Source: Streptomyces aurantiacus (GTDB lineage: Bacteria > Actinomycetota > Actinomycetes > Streptomycetales > Streptomycetaceae). From it: a stretch of 64,000 nucleotides of DNA. Each line of letters starts with the position of its first letter. Position 1 is the stretch's first letter. The translations under genes and the position numbers were made by a program. This document shows, one piece after another, positions 35,095-44,620 of this stretch. A model generated the notes under the pieces. The model was given only the letters and a program-made list of their open reading frames with translations, had not been told where the DNA came from and ran no database searches. Where the stretch lies: contig NZ_CP114283.1 of assembly GCF_027107535.1 (NCBI RefSeq), positions 6,386,001-6,450,000 on the forward strand. Direction: 5' to 3'.

Positions 35095-37113
35095 TCACCA
35101 GGTGTGGGTGACGGTCGCGGGTTTGGACGCGGTGTAAAGCTCCCCCACGGCCCGGAGTTCGAACCGCGCCGCCTGTTCGTCGCCGTCGGGCGCGAGGCCC
35201 GCGACGAAGAACGCCCGCTGGGCGGTGCCACCGAGGAACCGCCGTGTGCCGTCGGACAGCACCCGGTGCAGGGTGTGGTGGCGTACGCCTGCCCCGGATG
35301 CGGCACGCCACGCGAAGCGCAGGTCGCCTCCCGAGGCGCCGGTGATGCGCAGGTCGACGGGGGCGGCCGGGCTCTGCGCCGCCTGGTCGTGTACGGCCAG
35401 TCCGCCGAGCCGCCACTTCACGGCACCGCCGGCGCCGGTGAGCCGGACGCCGAGGGAGTGCACCGTGCCGCCCGCCGGCAGCCCGGTCAGCCGTACCGTC
35501 GAGGTCCCCCAGCGGTCACCGACGGCGACCGGGAAGTAGGTGTAGGCGTACGGCTGTCCCGGTCCCGCCGGTTCGGCGGTGGCCACGGCCAGCTCTGCCG
35601 CCACGTCCCCCGAGTCGGCCCGGTGGGTCAGCTCCACCACCGTGTCCTCGCCGATCGGGAGCCTGGTCGCGTACAGGTCCAGGGTGGCGGGCGCGTCGAG
35701 GGTCCCGTCGACCAGGACGCTGCTGCCGCCGCGCCACGCGTCCGCGAAGTCGAAGGTGACGGCGGGTCGTCGGCCCATCGTGCGCACGACCCATCGCCGG
35801 GACGGCAGCTGGTCCTGGAGGCCGAGGTGGTTCCACGGGGTGGTCGACGTGACCTCGCCGTCCTCGTACCAGTACAGCCCGTGCCCGGTGTTGAAGACGC
35901 TCGCGAACGGGACGGAGGTCACCGTGGAACGGTCGGCGACGGACACGGCGGGGGCCCGCCAGGTGTCGGTGGCGTCGGGCTTCGCAGGATCGAGCGAGCG
36001 CCCGGTCCAGAAGCGGTCGTCGGCGGCGTGGAAGTCGCCGGGAGTGTGTCCGGCGGGCAGGTGGTTGCGGGTCCACTCGGGCCGGTAGAAGCCGAGCGAC
36101 ACGACGTGCGCCGAGCCGCTCGGCACCATGGCGTTCCAGTTGACGGCGGAGTTCCAGCCGTTGGACTCGACGTCGACGCCTGCCCACAACTCGTAGCGGC
36201 TGCGGCCGAGTTGCTGCGCCGTCGAGCCCGAGGACGCCAGGCTGCCGGGCGACCAGCGGAAGTCCACGAACATCGAGTCGGCGGCCTGGAAGAACACCTT
36301 GTTCTGGTTGTTGAGGGCGCCCTGCCAGCTCACCGAGCCGTTCACGGTCATGGAGTCGTACCAGGTGACCCGCTGCCCCTTGGCCCTGCCGAGCGCCTTG
36401 AGTTCGGTGAGGAAGCCGAGCATGTCGGTCGCGAGCGCCGCGTTCCCGCCGCCGGTCTCGGCGTTGACGAACCAGCCGTCGAAGCCGTACGCCTCGGCGA
36501 CCGCGACGAGTTGGGCGGCCAGGGGGTAGTGCCCTGCCGCGTCCTTCTGCACCAGGTCGCGGGTCCACCGCAGCTGTCCGCCGTACGCGACGGGTGGCAG
36601 GAACACGTTGCCGAGGACGGGCACGCCGTGCCGGTGGGCGGCGTCCACGACCGGCGCGTTCGGGGCGAGGATCAGGCCCTCGCCCGAGGAGCCGCCCCAG
36701 AAGACCAGCTCGTCGACGTAACTCCAGTGGGTGAGCGCGTAGACGTCGGCGGTGGCCGAGCCCTGCGAGGGGTTGCTCGCGGTGGGGCCGAAGGAGACCA
36801 GCGACTGGATACGGGCCTGGCCGCCGCGGGCCGTCGTGTTCGCCGGCGTCGGGGTGAACCGCGCGGCGAGCGGCACGGACGCGGCGTTGAACGCCAGGTC
36901 GGTGTCGTCGGCGGCGCGCCACGCCTTCAGGCTGCGCCAGGTGATGCCCGCGCCCGGTGCACCCGAGGGCAGCGAGTCCGGGTACCAGTAGTTGGCGTAG
37001 GGCTGGAGTGCCCCGGCGGCCTTCGGCACGGCGGTGGCGGGGGACGCCGGGAGCAGGGCGGCCGTCGCCCCGGTGCCGGCGGCCAGCAGGACGGTGCGTC
37101 TGGTGGGGTTCAC
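35095..37113 (-). CDS. Secreted endo-beta-N-acetylglucosaminidase, glycoside hydrolase family 85
   Basis: A 672-residue exported enzyme that should cut between the two GlcNAc residues of the N-glycan core. A twin-arginine-like signal (RRTVLLAAGTGATAALL) precedes the barrel. The GH85 catalytic pair is in FDGWFVNAETGG: Asn217 stabilises the oxazoline intermediate and Glu219 is the acid/base. C-terminal beta-sandwich and a fibronectin-like segment (PVDLRITGASGGDLRFAW) follow. GTG 37113 sits nine bases after AAGGAGG; a TTG two codons earlier is too close. It follows the GH5 gene by 35 bp, so both are cotranscribed. Confidence 0.9.
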   Translation of the reverse strand: MNPTRRTVLLAAGTGATAALLPASPATAVPKAAGALQPYANYWYPDSLPSGAPGAGITWRSLKAWRAADDTDLAFNAASVPLAARFTPTPANTTARGGQARIQSLVSFGPTASNPSQGSATADVYALTHWSYVDELVFWGGSSGEGLILAPNAPVVDAAHRHGVPVLGNVFLPPVAYGGQLRWTRDLVQKDAAGHYPLAAQLVAVAEAYGFDGWFVNAETGGGNAALATDMLGFLTELKALGRAKGQRVTWYDSMTVNGSVSWQGALNNQNKVFFQAADSMFVDFRWSPGSLASSGSTAQQLGRSRYELWAGVDVESNGWNSAVNWNAMVPSGSAHVVSLGFYRPEWTRNHLPAGHTPGDFHAADDRFWTGRSLDPAKPDATDTWRAPAVSVADRSTVTSVPFASVFNTGHGLYWYEDGEVTSTTPWNHLGLQDQLPSRRWVVRTMGRRPAVTFDFADAWRGGSSVLVDGTLDAPATLDLYATRLPIGEDTVVELTHRADSGDVAAELAVATAEPAGPGQPYAYTYFPVAVGDRWGTSTVRLTGLPAGGTVHSLGVRLTGAGGAVKWRLGGLAVHDQAAQSPAAPVDLRITGASGGDLRFAWRAASGAGVRHHTLHRVLSDGTRRFLGGTAQRAFFVAGLAPDGDEQAARFELRAVGELYTASKPATVTHTW

Positions 37114-37148
37114 GGGCAAGTGCCTCCTTGTGGGAGTTCTTGTGGGCG

Positions 37149-38378
37149 TTACGGAACCTGGTCGGGAGTGACGACTTCGGTGATGCCCCGGGCGGCGAGG
37201 TGCCCCTCGTCACCGGCACGGGACGCGAGCACGGTGGCCGGGCGGGCGCCGTCGGCGGTGAGGCGGAAGAACGCCTCGAAGACCGGGCCGCCCGGCGCGC
37301 AGAGCGAGCGGGTGGCGGGGTCGTCGGGTACGACGAGGGCCGTGGTGCGGGGCTTCGGGGCGTACGTGTGCTCGCGGGCCGCGCGGGCCAGTTCCCGCGC
37401 GCTGTCCTTGGGCCGGCGCGCGTTGGTCAACAGGCCGAGTCCGTATTCGAGTTCGGGGAAGTCCGCGAGGTCGCGGGACACGTCGTGGGAGCACCACCAG
37501 GTGATGCCCCACAGGTCGGTGCAGTCGAGGGCGTTCGCGACGGTCGCCGCGGTGAAGGCGGCGGCGTGTTCGGCGGGGACCAGTGGGGCCGGGGCGCCGA
37601 CCTCCTGGAGCCAGACCGGGCGCGAGGGGTCGTCGGCCCAGGCCTTGCTGAGTTCGATCAGGTAGGCGGCGTGGTGTTCGGTCGCGACACCGGTGCGTCC
37701 GTGCCGCTGGGCCGTGCCGTTGAAGACCCAGGAGTGCACGGCGGTGACGGCGCCGCGCCGGGCTGCCTGGGCGGGGGTGAACGGCATGTCGTCCTGGTAC
37801 CAGGCCGCGTCGTACTCCGCGTGCAGATGCAGCTTGCCGGGTGCGCCCTTCTCGCACGCCGTGAGCATCCGCTCCAGCCAGGCGTCGACAAGGCGGGGTT
37901 CCGCCCGGTCGGGGTCCGGGTGGGGGCCCGCCGAGAACTGGTTGACCTCGTTGCCCACGGTCATGCCGATGAAGTTGGGCCGGTCGGCGAGGGCGGCGGC
38001 GAGGGTCCGCAGGTACTCGGCCTGCCCTTCGACGACCTCGGGGTCGGTGAAGAGGTTCCGCCGGTGCCAGGTCTGGGTCCACGCGGGCAGGAAGTCGAAG
38101 CTCGACAGGTGGCCCTGCAGACCGTCGACGTTGACGTCGAGGCCGCGTTCGGCGGCCGCGTCGGCGAGGGCGACGAGCTGTTCCACGGCGCGCGGGCGGA
38201 TCAGCGAACGGTTCGGCTGGAAGTAGGGCCAGATCGGGAAGACGCGGACGTGGTCCAGGCCGAGTGCGGCGATGGAGTCGAGGTCGGCACGCACGGAGTC
38301 GAGGTCGAAGTCGAGCCAGTGGTGGAACCATCCCTCGCTCGGGGTGTAGTTGACGCCGAAGCGCACGGCAGAAGGCAT
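37149..38378 (-). CDS. Glycoside hydrolase family 5, probable GH5_18 beta-mannosidase
   Basis: A 409-residue TIM-barrel glycosidase. The GH5 acid/base is Glu144 in TVGNEVNQF, after the conserved Asn143, and the nucleophile is Glu259 in VWLQEVGAP. The N-terminus RFGVNYTPSEGWFHHW and the lack of a signal peptide resemble GH5 subfamily 18, whose known members split Man-beta-1,4-GlcNAc. That is exactly the disaccharide left after GH85 and alpha-mannosidases act. Subfamily assignment is from memory of family features. It lies 76 bp after the permease gene and 35 bp before GH85 in the same operon. Confidence 0.8.
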   Translation of the reverse strand: MPSAVRFGVNYTPSEGWFHHWLDFDLDSVRADLDSIAALGLDHVRVFPIWPYFQPNRSLIRPRAVEQLVALADAAAERGLDVNVDGLQGHLSSFDFLPAWTQTWHRRNLFTDPEVVEGQAEYLRTLAAALADRPNFIGMTVGNEVNQFSAGPHPDPDRAEPRLVDAWLERMLTACEKGAPGKLHLHAEYDAAWYQDDMPFTPAQAARRGAVTAVHSWVFNGTAQRHGRTGVATEHHAAYLIELSKAWADDPSRPVWLQEVGAPAPLVPAEHAAAFTAATVANALDCTDLWGITWWCSHDVSRDLADFPELEYGLGLLTNARRPKDSARELARAAREHTYAPKPRTTALVVPDDPATRSLCAPGGPVFEAFFRLTADGARPATVLASRAGDEGHLAARGITEVVTPDQVP

Positions 38379-38454
38379 GCGGAGTCCTGGTTCTGGGGTG
38401 CGTACGTGGGGGCGTGGGGCTCGTGCGGGCGGGTGGCCCGGGGCGCCGGCGGGC

Positions 38455-39359
<905 letters not shown>

Positions 39360-39363
<4 letters not shown>

Positions 39364-40301
39364 GCGTCCTCCTTCCGGTCGGCACGCAGCACGAGCAGCA
39401 TCAGCGCGACGGTGACGACGAAGACGACGACGGAGATGGCGGAGGCGTAGCCGACCCGGCCGGTCAGCCCCGTGCCGGTGCGCTGGACGAGCATCACGAG
39501 CGTGGTGTCCTCGCCCGCGGGGCCGCCGTCCGGTCCCGCCATCAGGTACACCTCGGAGAACACCTTGAAGGCGGCGACCGAGGACAGTGCGCCGACCAGC
39601 ACCATCGTGGAGCGGACGGCGGGCACGGTGACGGTGAGGAAGCGGCGGACCGCGCCCGCCCCGTCCACCGACGCGGCCTCGTGCAGCTCACGCGGCACGT
39701 TGGCGAGCGCGGCCAGATAGATGATCATGTAGTAGCCGAGGCCCTTCCAGACCGTGACGGTCATGGCGCTCAGCAGGAGCAGCCACTGGTCGCTCAGGAA
39801 GCCGACCCTGCCGACGCCGACCGTCTCCAGCAGCGAGTTCACCAGGCCGCGTTCGTCCAGCAGCCACACCCAGATGAGGCCCACCACGACGATGGAGGCG
39901 ACGACCGGGGTGTAGAACGCCGACCGGAAGAAGGCGATGCCGGGGATGTTCTTCTGGACCAGGAGGGCGAGCAGCAGGGGCAGCAGGACGAGCGCGGGGA
40001 CGACCCCGAGGACGTACAGCGTGCTGTTGCGCAGGCCGATCCAGAACATCTCGTCGTGCAGCAGCTCCCGGAAGTTGGCCAGGCCCACGAACTCGCCGGG
40101 GACCAGCGTCCGGCGGTCGGTGAAGGCGTTGACCAGCGTCGAGACGAAGGGGTACAGGATGAAGATGCCCACGACCAGCAGGCCCGGAGCGGCGAACAGC
40201 CAGGGACTGGTGGGCAGTTGGCGCCGCACCCGCGCGGCGCCGGCCGATGTGATGCCGGAGGAAGCGCTCTTGGAGGTTGCGGTGCTGGAAGAACTCGCCA
40301 T
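39360..40301 (-). CDS. ABC oligosaccharide transporter permease, MalF type
   Basis: A 313-residue permease with six helices after an N-terminal Ser/Ala-rich stretch. The EAA loop is ELHEAASVDGAGAVRRFLTVTVP. It pairs with the MalG-type permease, whose gene overlaps its 3' end. ATG 40301 is five bases after the binding-protein stop codon. Confidence 0.87.
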
Positions 40302-40306
40302 GTCGG

Positions 40307-41596
40307 TCAGCCCTGCTGCTGGAGCAGCCGGTCGCACGCCTTGACAGCGTTGTCGAGCGCTTCCTTCGGGCTCACCTTGCCCTGCAGCGCCTTGGCGACG
40401 GAGTTGCGCAGCTCGGTCTTCATCTGCTCGCTGAACAGCACCGGCGTGTAGTTGACCGCGTTCTTCAGGGACTTGGCGGCGGCGACGCGGACGCGGGTCT
40501 CGTCCGTGCCGTCCTCCTTGGTGAAGTACGGGTCGTCGAGCGAGCCGGCGGTGCTCGGGAAGATCGCGACCTTCTTGGCGAACGTCATCTGGTTCTGGGC
40601 GTCGGTGACGAAGTGCGCGAAGGCGACCGCAGCGGGCGCCTGCTTGGTCCGGGCGTTCACCATGACGCCCATGACGTACATGTTGACCTTGCCCGTGCTG
40701 GTGATCTGGTCGGTGATGCCGATGTTCTTGTAGAGGTTCGGCGCCTGCTTCTTGAAGTTGCCGAGGTCCAGGGCGCTGCCCGGGTTCATGGCGACGGCCC
40801 CGGTCAGGAACTTCTTGCCGGACGACTCGGGGGTCGCGGTCAGCGCCTGCGAGTCGAGCGCCTTGGCGTCGTACAACTCCTTGTACCTGGTGAGGAGTTC
40901 GACCCCCTTGGCGTCGTTGAACGCGAAGGCGGTGCCCTCCTTGTTCATCAGCTCGACGCCGTAGCGGCCGAAGTCCTCGATGGTGGGCACGTTCGCGAGG
41001 GTGGCGACCTTGCCGTCGCTCTTGTCCGCCAGCTCCAGGGCGTCGTCGAACAGTTCGTCGTACGTCTTCGGAGGCTTCGAGGCGTCCAGGCCGGCCTCCT
41101 CGAACAGGGACTTGTTGTAGAAGAGCGGGCCGGTGTTCAGGTACCAGGGGAAGGCGTACGTGCCCTCCATGCCCGGTATCTCGTGGCTCGCCCAGGCCCC
41201 CGGCAGGTACTCCTTCTTGTACTTGGCGGCGGCCTTGTCGAGGTCCAGGGCGAGACCTGCCTTGGCGAGCGGGGCGACGAGGTCCGGTGAGACGTTCACG
41301 ACGTCGGGCAGGGTGCCGCCGGCCGCGTCCGCGCTGATCTTGTCGGCGTAGCCCTCGGCGGGCTGGTCGACCCATTTCACATGGGTGCCGGGGTATTTCT
41401 TCTCGAAGTCGGCGACCAGGCCCTCGAAGTACGGCTTGAAGTTGGCCCTCAGGTTCCAGGTCTGGAAGGTGATGTCGCCCTCGACCTTGCCGGAGGCGTC
41501 CGTGGAACCGCTGTCGTCACCCCCAAAACCGCAGGCACTGAGCGGCAGGACCAGGGCTACGACAGCGGCGGCGAGTGCTCTGCGAGGCATGCGCAC
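40307..41596 (-). CDS. Oligosaccharide-binding lipoprotein of a CUT1 ABC transporter
   Basis: A 429-residue extracellular solute-binding protein (family 1). The signal ends in a lipobox LSAC with Cys22, followed by a Gly/Asp/Ser linker and the mature start GDITFQTWNLRANFKPYFEGLVADFEKKYPG. The GTG at 41596 lies ten bases after AAAGGAG; an ATG two codons later is also possible. It is the first gene of the operon binding protein - MalF - MalG - GH5 - GH85 - GH38. The promoter region shared with the LacI gene contains three palindromic operator candidates. Confidence 0.88.
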   Translation of the reverse strand: MRMPRRALAAAVVALVLPLSACGFGGDDSGSTDASGKVEGDITFQTWNLRANFKPYFEGLVADFEKKYPGTHVKWVDQPAEGYADKISADAAGGTLPDVVNVSPDLVAPLAKAGLALDLDKAAAKYKKEYLPGAWASHEIPGMEGTYAFPWYLNTGPLFYNKSLFEEAGLDASKPPKTYDELFDDALELADKSDGKVATLANVPTIEDFGRYGVELMNKEGTAFAFNDAKGVELLTRYKELYDAKALDSQALTATPESSGKKFLTGAVAMNPGSALDLGNFKKQAPNLYKNIGITDQITSTGKVNMYVMGVMVNARTKQAPAAVAFAHFVTDAQNQMTFAKKVAIFPSTAGSLDDPYFTKEDGTDETRVRVAAAKSLKNAVNYTPVLFSEQMKTELRNSVAKALQGKVSPKEALDNAVKACDRLLQQQG

Positions 41597-41686
41597 GGTG
41601 ACCGGGCTCCTTTGCGACGGTGTGGGTCGGAGGTGACGGGCAGACCCTGCATCCATACCGGCGGGGAAGTCAATGGATTCCGCCGC

Positions 41687-41701
41687 GCTAAATTCATTAG
41701 C
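41687..41701. promoter_or_regulatory. Palindrome GCTAA-N5-TTAGC upstream of the N-glycan operon
   Basis: A perfect 5-5-5 palindrome, 91 bp upstream of the binding-protein start. It shares the CTAA/TTAG arms with the LacI-type sites at 41753-41790, so the same regulator may bind all three. Confidence 0.5.
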
Positions 41702-41750
41702 TCGACATAATGCCTGCTCAGAAGCCTACTGTCCGCCTCTTGCGACGGAT

Positions 41751-41792
41751 CACTAATGCGCTTTAGAGTGGTTCAGCTCAAGCGCATTAGTG
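41751..41792. promoter_or_regulatory. Paired LacI-type operators forming a 13-bp inverted repeat
   Basis: CACTAATGCGCTT (41751-41763) is repeated in inverse orientation as AAGCGCATTAGTG (41780-41792) with a 16-bp spacer. Each arm forms a 14-bp site with a GC centre: CTAATGCGCTTTAG (41753-41766) and CTCAAGCGCATTAG (41777-41790). Their centres are 24 bp apart. The array ends 24 bp before the LacI start codon, so autoregulation and control of the divergent operon are expected. Confidence 0.7.
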
Positions 41793-41816
41793 TTGAGCTC
41801 CATTGGGTAGGTCTTC

Positions 41817-42878
41817 ATGGGGAATGGGGTCGGGTTGCCAGCCAAGCGGTCTCCCGCGCGACGGCCGACGATGAAGGACATCGCGCGGCGCGCCGGGGTC
41901 TCCGAGAGCGCCGTCTCGTTCGCGCTCAACGACCGGCCCGGGGTCTCCGAGATCACCCGGGACCGGGTGCGCCGGGTCGCCGAGCAACTGGGCTGGCGGC
42001 CCAGCACCGCGGCACGCCAGCTGTCCGGCGAGGGCGCCGCGACGGTCGGTCTCGTCGTGGCCCGGCCCGCGGACACCCTCGGCGTGGACTCGTTCTTCCT
42101 GCAGCTCATCTCGGGCATCCAGGAGGTCCTGGCGGAGCGCCATCTCGGTCTGCTCTTCCAGGTGGTCGAGGACGTCGACGACGAGTGCGCCGTGTACCGG
42201 CGCTGGTGGGCCGAGCACCGGGTGGACGGAGTGATGGCCGTGGACCCCCGCACGGACGACCCGCGCCCCGGCCTGCTCGACGAGCTGGGACTGCCCGCGG
42301 TGGTCATCGGCGGGGCACCGGACGCCCGGCATCCCGGACTGTCCACGGTCTGGGCCGACGACGCGGCAGCCATGGCGTCCGTCGTGGGGCGGCTGCACGC
42401 GCTGGGACACCGCCGGATCGTGCACATCGCGGGGCTGCCCGGCCTCGCGCACACCGAGCGGCGGATCCGTACGCTGCGCGCCGAGGCCGAGCGGCGCGGG
42501 CTCTCGCAGGTGCGCTCGGTGACGACGGACTACTCGGACGCCGAGGGTGCCGCGGTCACGCGCCGTGTCCTGGAGGGCACTTCGCCACCGACCGCGCTGG
42601 TCTACGACAACGACGTGATGGCTGTCGCCGGTGTCGCCGCCGCGACGGAACTGGGCTTCTCGGTACCGGGCGACGTGTCGGTCGTCGCCTGGGAGGACTC
42701 GGCGCTGTGCCGCATGGTCAAGCCGTGGTTGTCGGCGCTGTCCCGCGACACGGTGGAGTTCGGCCGGACCGCGGCGCAGGAGTTGACCTCGCTGCTGGAC
42801 GGCGGCCCGGCGCGGACCGTGCAGGTGCCGGTGCCTCGGCTGATCGAACGGGAGAGCACGGGGCCCTGCGGGGCTTGA
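41817..42878 (+). CDS. LacI-family transcriptional regulator of the N-glycan operon
   Basis: A 353-residue repressor. The DNA-binding domain is at about residues 17-70 (MKDIARRAGVSESAVSFALNDRPGVS is the helix-turn-helix). A sugar-binding core follows (VGLVVARPADTLGVDSFF to the C-terminus, with VYDNDVMAVAGVAAA and VSVVAWEDS). ATG 41817 has GGGTAGG upstream. It is divergent from the transporter-hydrolase operon, and operator-like palindromes occupy the shared gap. A mannose-containing oligosaccharide is the plausible inducer. Confidence 0.9.
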   Translation: MGNGVGLPAKRSPARRPTMKDIARRAGVSESAVSFALNDRPGVSEITRDRVRRVAEQLGWRPSTAARQLSGEGAATVGLVVARPADTLGVDSFFLQLISGIQEVLAERHLGLLFQVVEDVDDECAVYRRWWAEHRVDGVMAVDPRTDDPRPGLLDELGLPAVVIGGAPDARHPGLSTVWADDAAAMASVVGRLHALGHRRIVHIAGLPGLAHTERRIRTLRAEAERRGLSQVRSVTTDYSDAEGAAVTRRVLEGTSPPTALVYDNDVMAVAGVAAATELGFSVPGDVSVVAWEDSALCRMVKPWLSALSRDTVEFGRTAAQELTSLLDGGPARTVQVPVPRLIERESTGPCGA

Positions 42879-42950
42879 AGGGGAGGGGGTGGGGGCGGAC
42901 GTCGCTGTGCGACGGCCACCCCCTGTCGGTCGGGGAGCGGGGCTGTGATG

Positions 42951-43008
42951 CGTCTGCGGGTCGGTCGTGGCTGGTCGCGCTGTTCCCCGCGCCCCGTACG
43001 GGGCGCTG
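42951..43008 (+). repeat. Streptomyces interspersed intergenic repeat, copy 3
   Basis: Contains TCTGCGGGTC, GTGGCTGGTCGCGC and TTCCCCGCGCCCCGTACGGGGC. Same orientation as copy 2 and opposite to copy 1. It lies between the convergent LacI and GH29 genes and can fold into a GC hairpin that may terminate both. Confidence 0.7.
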
Positions 43009-44577
43009 TCAGAGGCGCGAGCGGTACAGCTCGAACCGGGCGAGGTGAGCCCTTCGGCGCGAGTGCGTCACCCTTACTCGCCACCGTCGCGCCCGTACGG
43101 GAGCCGCCAGCAGCAGGATGCGGCCGGCGCCGATCGTGCCGGCCTCGGTCACCCGCGTCCAGGCGCCGGCGAGATGGGCCTCGACGACGAAGCCCTCCAC
43201 CTGCTGGCCGTGCCGGATGTCCTCGCCGAGGCGGATCCGGTCGACCTCTCGGGCCCGGCCCAGGTCGACCGTGACCGTGCCCGGTGAAGCCTTCACCCGG
43301 GCTCCGCGTGCCAGGTCCTCGGGCAGCTCCCGGTCGATCCGTTCGCGGAACTCCCGCAGGCGGGTGACGTCGGCGGCCGGCAGACGCCCTTCCCGGTCCG
43401 GCGGGACGTTCAGCAGCAGTACCGCGTTGCGGCCCACCGACCCGAAGTAGATGTCCGTCAACTGCTGCACGGACTTGGGCTGTTGGTCGGCGTGGTAGAA
43501 CCAGCCGTCCCGGATGGACACGTCCGCCTCGGCCGGCCACCACTGCAGGTGATCGGCCACGGGCTGCGCGGCCACCAGGGCGTTCCGGCCGCCCATGTCG
43601 GGCGCGTCGTAGGAGAGCGCGAAGTCCGTGCGCCCGTTGTCCTTGTCCTGTACGGGTACGACGCTCCACTCGTTCTCACGGGCCAGCCCGCCCTCGTTGC
43701 CGACCCAGCGCACGTCGGGCCCGGACACGGCGACCGTGGCGTCCGGCGCGAGGGTCCGGATCAGCGTGTACCAGCTGTCCCAGTCGTACTTCTCGACCTT
43801 GTCCGGCGGGATACGGCCCTGCGCACCGTCGAACCACACCTCGTCGACCGGCCCGTACTCGGTGAGCACCTCGTAGAGCTGGTTGAGCATGTGGGCGCCG
43901 TAGTCGGTGGCCGCAAGCGTGAACGCGGGGCCACCCGTACGGTGGTCGCCGTCCACCGGTGTCGGGATCGCGTGCTCGGAGCGGGCGCTGCCGTTGGCGT
44001 ACACGCCGTGCAGGTACTGGTTCTCGTCGGCCGGCGAGACGTAGACCCCGACCTTGATGCCGTGGCGGCGCATCGAGTCGGCGAACGAGCGCAGGACGTC
44101 ACCCTGCCCGTCGCGCCAACTGCTCGACGCCACCGTGTGGTCGGAGTAGCGGGAGGGATAGAGCACGAACCCGTCGTGGTGCTTGACGGTGAGGATGGCG
44201 AGTTCGAATCCGCCGTCGCGCAGGGCGCGGGCCCACTGGTCGGTGTCGAGGCCGGCCGGCTGGAAGACGTCGGGATCCTCGTCGCCGGTCCCCCATTCGA
44301 GACCGGTGAAGGTGTTCACGCCGAAGTGCAGGAAGGCGGTGCGCTCGAGTGCCTGCCAGGCGATCTGCCGTTCCGTGGGCCGGACCTGGGACGCCTTGCG
44401 GACCAGTTCCTCCGGGGTGTCGTCGGGGCTGACGGGAATCCGGTACCACGGCTCGTCGGCAGCGGCGGAGCCGACGGGGGCAGCGGCGGAGGCGGAGGAC
44501 GCGAGCGCCAGGGACGTACCGCTGGACGCGACGAGAGCGGCGGCTGCCGTGACGAAGAGACGTCTGGAGACTGCCAT
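43009..44577 (-). CDS. Secreted alpha-L-fucosidase, glycoside hydrolase family 29
   Basis: A 522-residue exported retaining fucosidase. A twin-arginine-like signal (SRRLFVTAAAALVASS) precedes the barrel. Family motifs include FLHFGVNTFTGLEWG, the KHHDGF strand and the nucleophile Asp250 in EVWFDGAQG. The C-terminus is a discoidin-like beta domain (VDLGRAREVDRIRLGEDI..). It should release L-fucose from fucosylated glycans outside the cell, feeding the fucose transporter and pathway to the left. ATG 44577 has GAGGAG upstream. It is 43 bp downstream of GH20 on the same strand. Confidence 0.9.
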   Translation of the reverse strand: MAVSRRLFVTAAAALVASSGTSLALASSASAAAPVGSAAADEPWYRIPVSPDDTPEELVRKASQVRPTERQIAWQALERTAFLHFGVNTFTGLEWGTGDEDPDVFQPAGLDTDQWARALRDGGFELAILTVKHHDGFVLYPSRYSDHTVASSSWRDGQGDVLRSFADSMRRHGIKVGVYVSPADENQYLHGVYANGSARSEHAIPTPVDGDHRTGGPAFTLAATDYGAHMLNQLYEVLTEYGPVDEVWFDGAQGRIPPDKVEKYDWDSWYTLIRTLAPDATVAVSGPDVRWVGNEGGLARENEWSVVPVQDKDNGRTDFALSYDAPDMGGRNALVAAQPVADHLQWWPAEADVSIRDGWFYHADQQPKSVQQLTDIYFGSVGRNAVLLLNVPPDREGRLPAADVTRLREFRERIDRELPEDLARGARVKASPGTVTVDLGRAREVDRIRLGEDIRHGQQVEGFVVEAHLAGAWTRVTEAGTIGAGRILLLAAPVRARRWRVRVTHSRRRAHLARFELYRSRL

Positions 44578-44620
44578 GCGGGTGGGCTCCTCAGGTCTGG
44601 GGGTCAGCCGGGCCGGCGGG

